Shown here one piece after another: positions 1-8,117 of a DNA stretch of 64,000 nucleotides. The notes beneath the pieces were generated by a model. It was given only the letters and a program-made list of their open reading frames with translations, did not search any database and was not told the origin of the DNA. The stretch comes from Demequina mangrovi (GTDB lineage Bacteria; Actinomycetota; Actinomycetes; Actinomycetales; Demequinaceae). A program made the position numbers and the translations under genes. Each line of letters begins with the position of its first letter. The stretch's first letter is position 1. The stretch is taken from positions 62,001-126,000 of the forward strand of contig NZ_BBLU01000001.1 of assembly GCF_000759715.1 (NCBI RefSeq), given 5' to 3'.

Positions 1-1
1 C

Positions 2-814
2 ACCGCTCACAACCCCCGCACGGGCGAGGCCGCGAACCTCGTCTCGTGGGAGGGCGCCGACCATCCCGAGCAGTGGCAGCGCGAGCCCTCGCTGCTCGCC
101 GCGGCGCATGACGGCGGGCTCCCCGTGGCGACGCTGGGCAAGGCGCGCTTCGAGGGCTCCGGCCTCACGCGCGCGGCCCTCGCCGGCGGCGAGTTCGTCG
201 GCAGGTCGCGGCTCGCGGAGCGCGTCGACGAGGCGATCCGCCGCGCGCGCACTCCCGGGCTCACGTACCTGTACTGGGGCGACATCGACCGCGCGGGTCA
301 CAAGCACGGCTGGCAGTCGGACGAGTGGATCGCCGCGCTCGAGGACGCCGACCAGGAGCTGCGTCGCCTGCGCGCGCGCCTGCCGCGCCACGCCGCGATG
401 GTGGTGACGGCCGACCACGGCATGGTCGACGTCACCGGTGCGCCGCGCTGGGACATCGGCGCCGAGCCGGAGCTCGCGCGCGACGTCCGCCTGGTGGCGG
501 GGGAGCCGCGCATGCTCCACCTGCACATGGACGATGCCGGGGCCGCGCCGGCGGTCGCCGAGCGGTGGCGCGGAGTCCTCGGCGATCACGCCGCGGTGCT
601 GCTGCGCTCCGAGGCCGCCGGGCTCGGGCTCTTCGGTCCCGTCGCGGGGCACGTCGAGGACCGCATCGGCGACGTGGTGGTCGCGATGGCCGGACGCGCC
701 ACGGTGGTGGACTCGCGCACGCAGCGCCCCGAGGCGATCGCGCTCATCGGGGTGCACGGCTCGCTCACGCGCGAGGAGCTGGAGATCCCGCTCCTGGTCG
801 CCCACGACGGCTGA
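2..814 (+). CDS. Alkaline phosphatase superfamily / type I phosphodiesterase (5' end outside window)
   Basis: The reading frame is open from the first bases of the window, so the N-terminus is missing; about 270 residues remain. The metal-site signature VTADHGMVDV is present, and upstream YWGDIDRAGHKHG has the spaced Asp and His residues that bind metal in nucleotide pyrophosphatases/phosphodiesterases (PF01663 type). The family hydrolyses phosphodiester or phosphomonoester bonds using two zinc ions; the substrate here is unknown. It stands head-on to sepH with a 273-base repeat-bearing gap between them. The family call is firm, the specific reaction is not. Confidence 0.85.
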   Translation, partial: TAHNPRTGEAANLVSWEGADHPEQWQREPSLLAAAHDGGLPVATLGKARFEGSGLTRAALAGGEFVGRSRLAERVDEAIRRARTPGLTYLYWGDIDRAGHKHGWQSDEWIAALEDADQELRRLRARLPRHAAMVVTADHGMVDVTGAPRWDIGAEPELARDVRLVAGEPRMLHLHMDDAGAAPAVAERWRGVLGDHAAVLLRSEAAGLGLFGPVAGHVEDRIGDVVVAMAGRATVVDSRTQRPEAIALIGVHGSLTREELEIPLLVAHDG

Positions 815-849
815 GCTCAAGCGGTTCCGAGGCTTCAGGGCCCGAACCG

Positions 850-1058
850 CCGAAGTGGTAGGTGAGGGTCGCAATCGAGAGATCCCTACGTCGCAGCGGT
901 AGATGAGGGTCGCGTCGCTCGCCTGAGGGCGCCTGGCGGAGCCCCTCCCGCCGCCTCGGCAGCGAACGCGCCTCGCCCACCCGGGAATCGAGACCCGACA
1001 GTCAGCTACCGCTGCGGTGCGGAAACCTGCCAGAACCGACACTCACCTACCACTTCGG
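850..1058. repeat. Nested inverted repeat with four copies of a GTGGTAGGTGAG-like motif
   Basis: The gap between the phosphodiesterase and sepH (815-1087) has no gene but is highly structured. Bases 850-866 are the exact reverse complement of 1042-1058 (17 bp). Inside, 892-901 pairs exactly with 1007-1016 (10 bp). The offset between the two arms is 42 bases on both sides. Within each side the motif recurs as a direct repeat (GTGGTAGGTGAGGGTCG at 855, GCGGTAGATGAGGGTCG at 897). It looks like a REP/MITE-type element; a bidirectional transcription end between convergent genes is the other option. Confidence 0.7.
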
Positions 1059-1087
1059 GTGCAGGCGGGGTGGGGGAGGACCGAGGC

Positions 1088-2158
1088 TCAGGCCTGGTCG
1101 TTCTTCGCGCCGAACACGATCTCGTCCCAGCTCGGGACCGAGGCGCGGCCACGCTTCGACGTGCGGCGATCCGCGGGCTCCTGCGCCTTCGGCTCCGTCA
1201 CGGGGGCGGGTGCGGGCGTCGCATCGGCGCCGCGGGCGCGACCGGACGGATGCCCGAAGCCGGTCTCGGCCTGCCGTGCGCGCGCCGGACCGAAGCCCTC
1301 GAAGGCCTCGTCGTCGTCCTCGTCGTCCTCAGGATCCGGCGCGGCCTCGCGCGTGCCGCGGCGCAGGTCCAGGTCGTCGAGCAGCAGCTCGGTGTGCGAG
1401 GGCTCGACCGCCGGGGGCGCCTCGGCCTCGCCGGCCTCGCTCTCGACAGCGGCCTCGTCCTGGTCGACCAGGGGGACCGGCTCGGTCGGGGCCGGCGGAC
1501 GCGTCGCCTGCAGCGGGCGAGCGGCGTCCTTCTCGGAGTCCCGCACCGCGCTGAGGTGGCGGCGGGGGATCGGCACGTCGAGCAGCTCCGTCTCGGAGAG
1601 CCAGCGGGCCTCCTCGTCCTCACCGGTGAGGGTGCGGGCGGTGTGATCGAAGGTCCACAGGGCGCGCACGCTGCGGCCGGACACCCGGTAGTCGGCGGCC
1701 ACGCGCCACGGCTCGTCGACCTCGCGCCACGCGTCCCACACGACGGACTCGGGGTCCACGCCGCGCGCGGCGAGGCGGTCGGTCACGAGGTCGCCCAGCT
1801 GCGGGGCGCTCGGGTCGCGGCCGATGCGCGTCTCACGCGCGAGATCGGCGATGTAGCGGCGCTCGGCGACCACGGGGCCCTCGTACTTCTCGATCGACGA
1901 GAGCGAGGCCCCGGTGAGCTCGGAGAGCTCCGCGGCGGTGAGGCCCGAACGGATGCGCTGCTGGATCTCGCGCGGCGACAGCGTCGGGGCGTCGGACTCC
2001 TCGGCCGCGGGCGCGGCGGTGGTGGCGGCCGGTCTGGTGTACCGGACCGCGTGGCGCAGCTCGTCCGACAGCGGGAGCTCGAAGCGGTCGCCCGACTCGG
2101 CCTCCACGACGAGGTGGAGACCGTCCTCGGAGGGACCCACGAGGGTGAGGCGCATCAT
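1088..2158 (-). CDS. sepH: Septation protein SepH (DUF3071)
   Basis: This 356-residue protein starts MMRLTLVGPSEDG and has the DUF3071 region in about the first 190 residues, including a helix-turn-helix-like stretch around LSPREIQQRIRSGLTAAEL. The rest is a long acidic, Ala/Pro/Glu-rich and probably disordered tail. In actinobacteria SepH promotes FtsZ assembly at the division septum; that role comes from the family. Two adjacent Met codons could start it (2158 or 2155), and no strong ribosome site separates them. It diverges from the inositol-phosphatase gene, as is common in related genomes. Confidence 0.9.
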   Translation of the reverse strand: MMRLTLVGPSEDGLHLVVEAESGDRFELPLSDELRHAVRYTRPAATTAAPAAEESDAPTLSPREIQQRIRSGLTAAELSELTGASLSSIEKYEGPVVAERRYIADLARETRIGRDPSAPQLGDLVTDRLAARGVDPESVVWDAWREVDEPWRVAADYRVSGRSVRALWTFDHTARTLTGEDEEARWLSETELLDVPIPRRHLSAVRDSEKDAARPLQATRPPAPTEPVPLVDQDEAAVESEAGEAEAPPAVEPSHTELLLDDLDLRRGTREAAPDPEDDEDDDEAFEGFGPARARQAETGFGHPSGRARGADATPAPAPVTEPKAQEPADRRTSKRGRASVPSWDEIVFGAKNDQA

Positions 2159-2255
2159 GGGATCAGGGTGCCACGGCCGATGCGCGGGACGGCTGCGACA
2201 CCCCGGTTCACGCGGATTGCGCGGATCCGTCGCCGCCCGTGCATACGGGCGCTCC

Positions 2256-2261
2256 TACGAT
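2256..2261 (+). promoter_or_regulatory. -10 box of a leaderless promoter
   Basis: TACGAT ends 7 bases before the ATG at 2268, so transcription should start at or next to the start codon. No Shine-Dalgarno sequence lies in the gap. The -35 region is weak. Confidence 0.5.
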
Positions 2262-2267
2262 GGCCCC

Positions 2268-3080
2268 ATGACCTCACCCGCAGCCCTGCTGGACGTCGCC
2301 TCCGCCCTCGCGACGGAGGTGGGGCGGCTCATCGTCGACGGTCGGGCCACGGCCCGGGTGGCCTCCACCAAGTCCTCGGACGTCGACATCGTGACCCAGA
2401 TGGACCTCGCCGCGGAGACCCTCCTCCGGCAGCGGCTCGCTGAGCTGCGGCCCGAGGACGGCATCCTGGGCGAGGAGGGCGACGATGTGATCGGCACGTC
2501 GGGGATCACGTGGGTGCTCGACCCGATCGACGGCACGGTCAACTACCTCTACGGGATCCCGCACTACTCGGTCTCCGTCGCCGCCGTGAGCGGACCGCCC
2601 GAGCCGCATCGGTGGACCATCGAGGCCGGCGCGGTGAGCGACGGCTCCGGGACGCTGTGGACCGCGGCCCGCGGGGAGGGCGCGTGGCGCGACGGGGAGC
2701 GCCTGTCGCGCGCGGACGCGCCGCCGCTCGACCGCACCCTGGTCGCGACCGGCTTCCAGTACATCGCCGAACGGAGGGCGCTCCAGGGCGAGGTCGTGGC
2801 GCGCCTGCTGCCGCAGGTGCGCGACATCCGCCGGCTCGGCTCGGCGTCCGTGGACCTGTGCCACGTCGCGGCGGGCGTGGTCGACGCGTACTACGAGCAG
2901 GGCCTGCAGCCGTGGGACTTCGCGGCCGCGGCGCTCATCGCCTCCGAGGCGGGCGTCCGCGTGGCGGGGATGGACGGCGAAGCCCCGGACACCGACGTCG
3001 TCATCGCGGCGATGCCGGGCGCCTGGGACGGCCTGCATGACGCCCTGGTGGAGGCGGGGCTGCGCCCGTTCCCAGCGTAG
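2268..3080 (+). CDS. Inositol monophosphatase family protein
   Basis: The protein has 270 residues. Family signatures are clear: the metal-binding Glu in DGILGEEGDD, WVLDPIDGTVNYLYG (the DPIDGT metal motif), and QPWDFAAAALIASEAG near the C-terminus (the WD motif). Members are Mg-dependent, lithium-sensitive phosphatases acting on inositol-1-phosphate, histidinol-phosphate or similar substrates. Inositol-phosphate hydrolysis would suit an organism that makes phosphatidylinositol (pgsA, patA and pimA lie near 51-54 kb), but histidinol-phosphatase cannot be ruled out. The ATG at 2268 is chosen because it follows a -10 box directly; the open frame upstream to 1914 is antisense to sepH. Confidence 0.88.
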   Translation: MTSPAALLDVASALATEVGRLIVDGRATARVASTKSSDVDIVTQMDLAAETLLRQRLAELRPEDGILGEEGDDVIGTSGITWVLDPIDGTVNYLYGIPHYSVSVAAVSGPPEPHRWTIEAGAVSDGSGTLWTAARGEGAWRDGERLSRADAPPLDRTLVATGFQYIAERRALQGEVVARLLPQVRDIRRLGSASVDLCHVAAGVVDAYYEQGLQPWDFAAAALIASEAGVRVAGMDGEAPDTDVVIAAMPGAWDGLHDALVEAGLRPFPA

Positions 3081-3096
3081 GGCTTCCGTACGGGTC

Positions 3097-3125
3097 GCAT
3101 TCTTCTGCTGAATGGTGCAGAATGC
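3097..3125. other. Palindrome between the inositol-phosphatase and DUF4193 genes
   Basis: GCATTCT at 3097-3103 is matched by AGAATGC at 3119-3125, and TTCTGC (3103) pairs with GCAGAA (3117) inside it. It lies 17 bases after the stop codon and upstream of the DUF4193 promoter region (TAGACA at 3163). It could be a weak terminator or an operator; no T-run follows. Confidence 0.4.
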
Positions 3126-3200
3126 GTCAGCCGCGCGGGAACAAAAGGTGCTCGCTGGGCATTAGACAGCCACAGGCAACGTGGAAGGGGCTACAGCCGC

Positions 3201-3500
3201 ATGGCAACGGATTACGACGCACCGCGCAAGACCGACGACGAGATCTCGGCCGACTCGATCGAGGAGCTCAAGGCTCGTCGGGCGGACAAGACGTCGGGCG
3301 TGGTCGACGAGGACGAGACCGAGGCCGCAGAGGGCTTCGAGCTCCCCGGTGCCGACCTCTCCGGCGAGGAGCTCTCGGTCCGCGTGCTGCCTGCCCAGCA
3401 GGACGAGTTCACCTGCATGTCGTGCTTCCTTGTGCACCACCGCAGCCAGCTCGCGAGCTTCAAGAACGATCAGCCGATCTGCTCGGAGTGCGCGGCCTGA
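3201..3500 (+). CDS. DUF4193 zinc-ribbon-like protein
   Basis: A 99-residue acidic protein. Its C-terminus carries two Cys pairs, CMSC and CSEC, about 26 residues apart with LVHHRSQLA between them, the typical DUF4193 layout and a likely zinc-binding knuckle. The middle is rich in Glu and Asp. The family is almost confined to Actinobacteria and has no established function. AAGGGG upstream of the ATG serves as ribosome site. It lies 3 bases before dut, in the conserved order DUF4193-dut-OB-fold-DUF3159, so the four are probably one transcript. Confidence 0.9.
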   Translation: MATDYDAPRKTDDEISADSIEELKARRADKTSGVVDEDETEAAEGFELPGADLSGEELSVRVLPAQQDEFTCMSCFLVHHRSQLASFKNDQPICSECAA

Positions 3501-3503
3501 CGC

Positions 3504-3947
3504 ATGGCCGACCTCGAGATCCTCGTCAGCACGACGGAGCCCGACGTCCCGCTCCCGCGCTACTCCCATCCGGGTGACGCGGGCGCGGACATCACCACGC
3601 GCATCGACGTGACGCTCGCCCCGGGCGAGCGCGCCACCGTCCCCACCGGGCTCATGATCGCCCTTCCGGACGGCTACGCCGCCTTCGTCCACCCGCGCTC
3701 GGGCCTCGCCTCGCGCCACGGCATCACCGTGGTCAACGCGCCGGGGACCGTCGACGCGGGCTACCGCGGCGAGGTGGCCGTGACCCTGCTCAACACCGAC
3801 CCGCACGCCACCGTGTCGTTCGCGAAGGGCGACCGGATCGCCCAGCTGGTGATCCAGCGCGTCGAGCACGCGGCGTTCGTCGGGGTCGAGTCCCTGCCCG
3901 GCTCGCACCGCGGCGAGGGCGGCTTCGGCTCGACGGGCACCTCGTGA
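3504..3947 (+). CDS. dut: dUTP diphosphatase
   Basis: The 147-residue protein has all motifs of the trimeric dUTPase family: DAGADI near residue 25, HPRSGLASRHG (motif 2), NAPGTVDAGYRGE (motif 3, with the catalytic-water Asp), GDRIAQLVI (motif 4) and the C-terminal RGEGGFGSTG loop that closes over the nucleotide. It converts dUTP to dUMP and pyrophosphate, keeping uracil out of DNA and supplying thymidylate synthesis. Length is normal. Its stop overlaps the GTG of the next gene by 4 bases. Confidence 0.97.
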   Translation: MADLEILVSTTEPDVPLPRYSHPGDAGADITTRIDVTLAPGERATVPTGLMIALPDGYAAFVHPRSGLASRHGITVVNAPGTVDAGYRGEVAVTLLNTDPHATVSFAKGDRIAQLVIQRVEHAAFVGVESLPGSHRGEGGFGSTGTS

Positions 3948-4231
3948 CCGACGAGGTCGCGATCTCCTCGATCGCCGACGTGGCGCCGCGCGGGCTCGCC
4001 CGCGTGGCCGGCCGCGTCGTGGCGATCCAGGTCGAGCCGAGCGACGCCCCGCCCGCCTTCACCGTGCGTCTCGAGGACGGCACGGGGAGGATCGACGCGG
4101 TCTTCATGGGCCGCCGCGACGTGCCCGGCATCGCGCCCGGGGTCGACCTGCGGCTCGAGGGGCGGGTGTGCGCGACCGAGTCGCTCCCGCGCCTCTACAA
4201 CCCCCGCTACGAGCTCGTCGCGGCCTCGTGA
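3944..4231 (+). CDS. Small OB-fold nucleic-acid-binding protein
   Basis: Ninety-five residues that read as one OB-fold: ARVAGRVVAIQVEP, FTVRLEDGTGRIDAVFMGR and LRLEGRVC are its beta-strand segments. Actinobacterial genomes often carry such a protein beside dut. It starts with GTG overlapping the dut stop (GTGA), so it is probably translationally coupled. The fold predicts binding to single-stranded nucleic acid; no specific role is known. Confidence 0.82.
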   Translation: MTDEVAISSIADVAPRGLARVAGRVVAIQVEPSDAPPAFTVRLEDGTGRIDAVFMGRRDVPGIAPGVDLRLEGRVCATESLPRLYNPRYELVAAS

Positions 4232-4899
4232 GCGAGCGACCCGTGCCGGAGGGCAAGGCCGCCCGGCTGCTGAGCGGCGACACCTTCGACCTGCACGCCG
4301 CGATCGGCGGCTGGCGAGGGTTCGTCGAGTCCTCGCTGCCCGGCATCGTCTTCGTGGTCGCGTACCTCGTCTGGGGAGGCTTCCGGGTCCCGGTGCTCGC
4401 CGCCGCGGGCGTCATGGTGGTGCTCGTGGGCGTGCGCCTGATCCAGCGGACTCCCGTCACGCAGGCGCTGGCCGGTGCGGCGGGCGTCGCGATCGGCGCG
4501 ATCTGGGCGTGGCGCTCAGGCGACGCCGCGGGCTACTTCGAGCCGGGCATGTGGGTGAACGCCGCCTACCTCGCCGGCATCCTCATCTCCATGCTCGTGG
4601 GCTGGCCCGCGGTCGGCATCGTCATGGGCCTCATCAGGGGAGACGGGACGGCGTGGCGCGAGCACCCCTCGGAGCGACGCCGGTACCAGCTCGCCTCGGG
4701 CGTGCTGGCCGCGATGTTCGCGCTGCGCCTCGCGGTGCAGCTGCCGCTCCTGCTCGCGGATCAGCTCGCGGTGCTCGGCACGGTCAAGCTCGCGATGGGC
4801 GTGCCGCTCTTCGCCCTCACGCTGTGGGGCGTATGGCTGCTGTCCCGCGACGCAGCACCTGCTCGAGCGCCTCAGGATCCGCCTCCGACGACACGATGA
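4228..4899 (+). CDS. DUF3159 membrane protein
   Basis: A 223-residue integral membrane protein with about five or six hydrophobic segments (for example GIVFVVAYLVWGGF, AYLAGILISMLVGW and the C-terminal MGVPLFALTLWGVWLL) after a short soluble start. DUF3159 proteins are widespread in actinobacteria next to the OB-fold gene and are uncharacterised. GTG at 4228 is chosen because it overlaps the previous stop as GTGA. The last 83 bases overlap the end of the convergent TrkA gene. Confidence 0.85.
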   Translation: MSERPVPEGKAARLLSGDTFDLHAAIGGWRGFVESSLPGIVFVVAYLVWGGFRVPVLAAAGVMVVLVGVRLIQRTPVTQALAGAAGVAIGAIWAWRSGDAAGYFEPGMWVNAAYLAGILISMLVGWPAVGIVMGLIRGDGTAWREHPSERRRYQLASGVLAAMFALRLAVQLPLLLADQLAVLGTVKLAMGVPLFALTLWGVWLLSRDAAPARAPQDPPPTTR

Positions 4900-5503
4900 A
4901 CAGCAGCTCGTCGTGAGCCTCGAGGGTGTCGTCCGGCGTCGGCGCGATGGTGCGGTCGCCACGGATGATGCACGCGAGCACGATGTCGACGGGCCACTGG
5001 ATCTCTCGCAGGAGCACCCCCACCACCGGTGACGAGGCGGGCAGGGTCACCTCGACCATCGCGGCGCCCGACTGACGGAACGTGAAGACGCGCACGAGGT
5101 CGCCGACCGCCACCGCCTCCTCGACCATCGCGGTCATGATGCGCGGGGTCGAGACGGCGACGTCCACGCCCCACTGCGCGTCGTACATCCACTCGTTGCG
5201 CGGGTTGTTGACGCGGGCCACGGTGCGCGGGACGCCGAACTCGGTCTTGGCGAGGAACGACACCACGAGGTTCGCCTTGTCGTCGCCGGTCGCGGCGACC
5301 ACCACGTCCATCGTCTCGGCCTGCGCGTCGCGCAGCGCGGACATCTCGCACACGTCCGCGAGCATCCACTCGGCCTCCGCGACCTGCGCGACGCGCATCG
5401 CGGCGGGGTTGGAGTCGACCAGCAGCACCTCGTGGCCGTGCTCGAGCAGGTCGCGCGCGATCGAGCGCCCCACCGAGCCTGCGCCCGCGATCATCACCTT
5501 CAT
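4817..5503 (-). CDS. trkA: TrkA family potassium-uptake regulatory subunit (second of pair)
   Basis: A 228-residue RCK/KTN protein. The N-terminal Rossmann motif is MIAGAGSVGRSIARDLLEHG, followed by VLLVDSNPAA and a C-terminal TrkA_C domain (about residues 140-220). These subunits bind NAD(H) or nucleotides on the cytoplasmic face of Trk/Ktr-type potassium channels and gate them. ATG at 5503 has a good GGAGG ribosome site and overlaps the upstream trkA stop by 4 bases. No membrane pore (TrkH) gene is in the window. The 3' end runs into the convergent DUF3159 gene. Confidence 0.92.
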   Translation of the reverse strand: MKVMIAGAGSVGRSIARDLLEHGHEVLLVDSNPAAMRVAQVAEAEWMLADVCEMSALRDAQAETMDVVVAATGDDKANLVVSFLAKTEFGVPRTVARVNNPRNEWMYDAQWGVDVAVSTPRIMTAMVEEAVAVGDLVRVFTFRQSGAAMVEVTLPASSPVVGVLLREIQWPVDIVLACIIRGDRTIAPTPDDTLEAHDELLFIVSSEADPEALEQVLRRGTAAIRPTA

Positions 5504-6165
5504 CGGGACACCTCCGGGGAACGTCCGGTCGTGCGCGCCGGGGTGGCGCCCGCGCCGGGGAGCATCGTGAAGTACGCCTCGTCGCCCTCCTGGACCAGCG
5601 TGTCGGCGTCGGGCAGCAGCGCCTCGCCGAAGCGCACGAGGTACGCGACGCGCGCCTGCGCACGCTGCTCGAGCTCGGCGTAGCGCCGGCCCACCCACCC
5701 GGTGTCGATCGGGAGGCGGCTGAGGCTCACGCCCGCGCTCGGGTCGTGATACAGCGCATCGGAGCCGCCGGGCAGCAGTCGCGAGACGATCTGCGCGACG
5801 GTCCAGGGGACCGGCGCGACCGTCGGGATGCCGAGCCTGCGGTAGACCTCGGCGCGGCCGTAGTCGGCGATGCGGGCCACCACGTTGTCGATCCCGTACG
5901 TCTCCCGCACCACGCGCGCGGCGAGGATGTTGGAGTTGTCGCCGTCGGACACGGCCGCGAAGGCGTAGGCGTCCTCGACGCCCGCGGACACGAGCGTGTC
6001 GCGGTCGAAGCCGATGCCGGTGATGCGCTGACCGGCGAAGTCCGCGGGCAGCCGGCGGAACGCGTCGCCCGACTGGTCGATGACCGCGACGGTGTGGCCA
6101 CGGGCCTCGAACTCGGTCGCCAGCGTCGCTCCTGTACGGCCACAACCCATGATCACGATGTGCAC
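5500..6165 (-). CDS. trkA: TrkA family potassium-uptake regulatory subunit (first of pair)
   Basis: This 221-residue protein opens with the Rossmann motif MHIVIMGCGRTGATLATEFE, then VAVIDQSGDAF, and ends with a TrkA_C domain. Its pairing with a second TrkA matches the ceoB/ceoC arrangement known in mycobacteria, where two unequal RCK proteins serve potassium uptake. GTG at 6165 is the only sensible start. A -10 box, TATACC, lies on this strand at 6176-6181, leaving an extremely short leader. Confidence 0.92.
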   Translation of the reverse strand: MHIVIMGCGRTGATLATEFEARGHTVAVIDQSGDAFRRLPADFAGQRITGIGFDRDTLVSAGVEDAYAFAAVSDGDNSNILAARVVRETYGIDNVVARIADYGRAEVYRRLGIPTVAPVPWTVAQIVSRLLPGGSDALYHDPSAGVSLSRLPIDTGWVGRRYAELEQRAQARVAYLVRFGEALLPDADTLVQEGDEAYFTMLPGAGATPARTTGRSPEVSR

Positions 6166-6175
6166 GGCAACCCAC

Positions 6176-6198
6176 GGTATACCCCTTGAGCCTAGGAT
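6176..6198. promoter_or_regulatory. Divergent promoters for trkA and the APC permease
   Basis: On the minus strand TATACC (6181-6176) would start the trkA message about 5-7 bases before its GTG. On the plus strand TAGGAT (6193-6198) lies 8 bases before GTG 6207. The two genes therefore share a promoter region of about 40 bases. Confidence 0.5.
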
Positions 6199-6206
6199 GG
6201 TGCGAC

Positions 6207-8117
6207 GTGCAAAGGTTTCTGGGGACGCTGAAACTGCTGGTGTTCGGGCGGCCGATCGCGACGGGACGGATCCAGCGCGCTCAACTGCGCAGCCGTCTCG
6301 CGCTTCCGGTGTTCGGGGCCAGCCTCCTGTCGACGGTGACGTACGCGCCCGACGCGGTGGTCGATGCGCTGCGCAAGGGCGGCGTGCAGTCGACCCTGCC
6401 GCTCATGGCCATGGGCGTCGTCGCGATCATGCTGCTGCTGGGCTTCGCGTACCGCTCCAACGTCCGCAAGCGTCCCGACGAGCGCGGCGACTACGGGCTC
6501 GTCCACGACAAGCTCGGCCCCGATGCGGCGATCGTCACGGGAGCCTCGCTGCTGGTCGACTACGTCTTCACGGTCGCGGTGTCGGTGGCGGCCATCGCGC
6601 AGTTCGTGGCCTTCGTCATCCCTGCGGTGGGCGACGCGCACACGTCGGTCGCGGTGGGCGCGATCCTCATCATGACGCTCGCGAACCTGCGCGGCATCCG
6701 CGAGCGCGCGCACCTCATGCTCGTGGTGTGGTTCGGCTTCCTCGGGGTGATCCTGCTCCAGCTCGTCGTCGGCGCCACGCGCGACGAGATCGCACCGCTC
6801 AACACCACCCCGCCCACGCCCACCTGGTCGACCGCGGTCGCGTTCGCGGGCGCGATCGCCTCGGGTGCGGTCATGCTCACCGGCATCGAGCACCTGGCGT
6901 CGTCGGGTCCCGCTCACGCCGAGCCGCGGGGTGAACGGGCCGGGCGCACGCTCATCCTCGCCGTGCTCACGGGAGCCGTGGCCTTCACCGCGGTGGTCGT
7001 CATGGTGTGGCGCTACCGCGTCTCGGGCTGGGCGTCGGGGCCGGTGCTGCTCCAGACCGCGGACCGCATCTTCGAGTCGACCTGGCTGGTCTGGCTGGTC
7101 GCGGTGCCATCCGTCGCGATCCTCTACGCCGCGGCGTCCGCGGTGTTCCGCCGCTTCGCCGGCCTCACGTCGCTGCTCGCGAGCGACTCGTACCTGCCCC
7201 GGCAGCTTTCCCAGCAGAGCGACCGCCTGGTGCTGCGCGGCGGAGTGCTGTGGGTCGCGGCCTCGTCCGCGGCCGTCGTCATCGTCACCGGCGCGCGCCT
7301 CGAGCAGCTGGTGCACATGTACCTCATCGGCGCCTTCGCGGCGATCGTGCTGAGCCAGGTCGCGATGGTGCGCTTCCAGAGCCTGCGCATCGCGCTCGAG
7401 CCGAGCGGGCGCACCCGGATGCGGATGAAGGGGACGCGCGTGCTGCACGCCGCGGCCGCGGTGGTCGCCGCGTGCGTGTGGCTGGTGGTCGCGGTCTTCA
7501 ACTTCGGCGCCGGCGCGTGGTTCGCGCTCGCGCTCGTCACCGCGCTCGTGTTCCTCATGCGCGGCATCCACCGGCACTACGCGAACGTCAAGCAGCAGCT
7601 CGCGATCCAGCCCGACGACCGCGCCTCGGCGCGCCCGAGCGCGACCCACGGCATCGTCCTGGTCGCGCAGCTGCACCGTCCAGCGCTGCGCGCCATCGCC
7701 TATGCGAAGGCGGCGCGGCATTCCACTCTCGAGGCGGTCGCCGTGCAGGTGGATCCCGCCGCGACCCATGAGCTGCAGCGGCGCTGGGGCGAGCTGGGCC
7801 TCGGGGTGCCTCTGGTGATCCTCGACTCGCCGTACCGCGACCTCGTCGCGCCCGTGCTGGACCATGTCCAGTCGATCCACCGCGAGTCGCCCCGCGACAT
7901 GGTCGTGGTCTACGTCCCCGAGTACATCGTGGGACGCTGGTGGGAGAGATTCCTGCACAACCGGGCGACGATGCGCCTGCGGGCGAAGCTGCTGTCGGTG
8001 CCGCGCGTGGTGGTGTCGGCGGTGCCGTGGCACCTGTCGTCGTCGCTCGCGGTGCTCGACAGCGACGCCTTCACACGCGAGCTGCCGCGCGCCGAGGAAG
8101 GAGCCACCCGTGCGTGA
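6207..8117 (+). CDS. APC family amino acid/polyamine permease with long cytoplasmic tail
   Basis: About 636 residues. The first 430 or so form a 12-helix APC-type transporter; LALPVFGASLLSTVTYAPDA near residue 35 is the typical first helix, and the conserved GFAYRSNVRKRPDERGDYGL follows helix 2. The last 170 residues are soluble and resemble the C-terminal domain seen in this actinobacterial subfamily next to trkA. The substrate is unknown; a link to potassium is suggested only by the neighbours. The GTG start at 6207 is chosen from the TAGGAT box upstream; an in-frame TTG at 6186 lies before that box. Confidence 0.85.
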   Translation: MQRFLGTLKLLVFGRPIATGRIQRAQLRSRLALPVFGASLLSTVTYAPDAVVDALRKGGVQSTLPLMAMGVVAIMLLLGFAYRSNVRKRPDERGDYGLVHDKLGPDAAIVTGASLLVDYVFTVAVSVAAIAQFVAFVIPAVGDAHTSVAVGAILIMTLANLRGIRERAHLMLVVWFGFLGVILLQLVVGATRDEIAPLNTTPPTPTWSTAVAFAGAIASGAVMLTGIEHLASSGPAHAEPRGERAGRTLILAVLTGAVAFTAVVVMVWRYRVSGWASGPVLLQTADRIFESTWLVWLVAVPSVAILYAAASAVFRRFAGLTSLLASDSYLPRQLSQQSDRLVLRGGVLWVAASSAAVVIVTGARLEQLVHMYLIGAFAAIVLSQVAMVRFQSLRIALEPSGRTRMRMKGTRVLHAAAAVVAACVWLVVAVFNFGAGAWFALALVTALVFLMRGIHRHYANVKQQLAIQPDDRASARPSATHGIVLVAQLHRPALRAIAYAKAARHSTLEAVAVQVDPAATHELQRRWGELGLGVPLVILDSPYRDLVAPVLDHVQSIHRESPRDMVVVYVPEYIVGRWWERFLHNRATMRLRAKLLSVPRVVVSAVPWHLSSSLAVLDSDAFTRELPRAEEGATRA

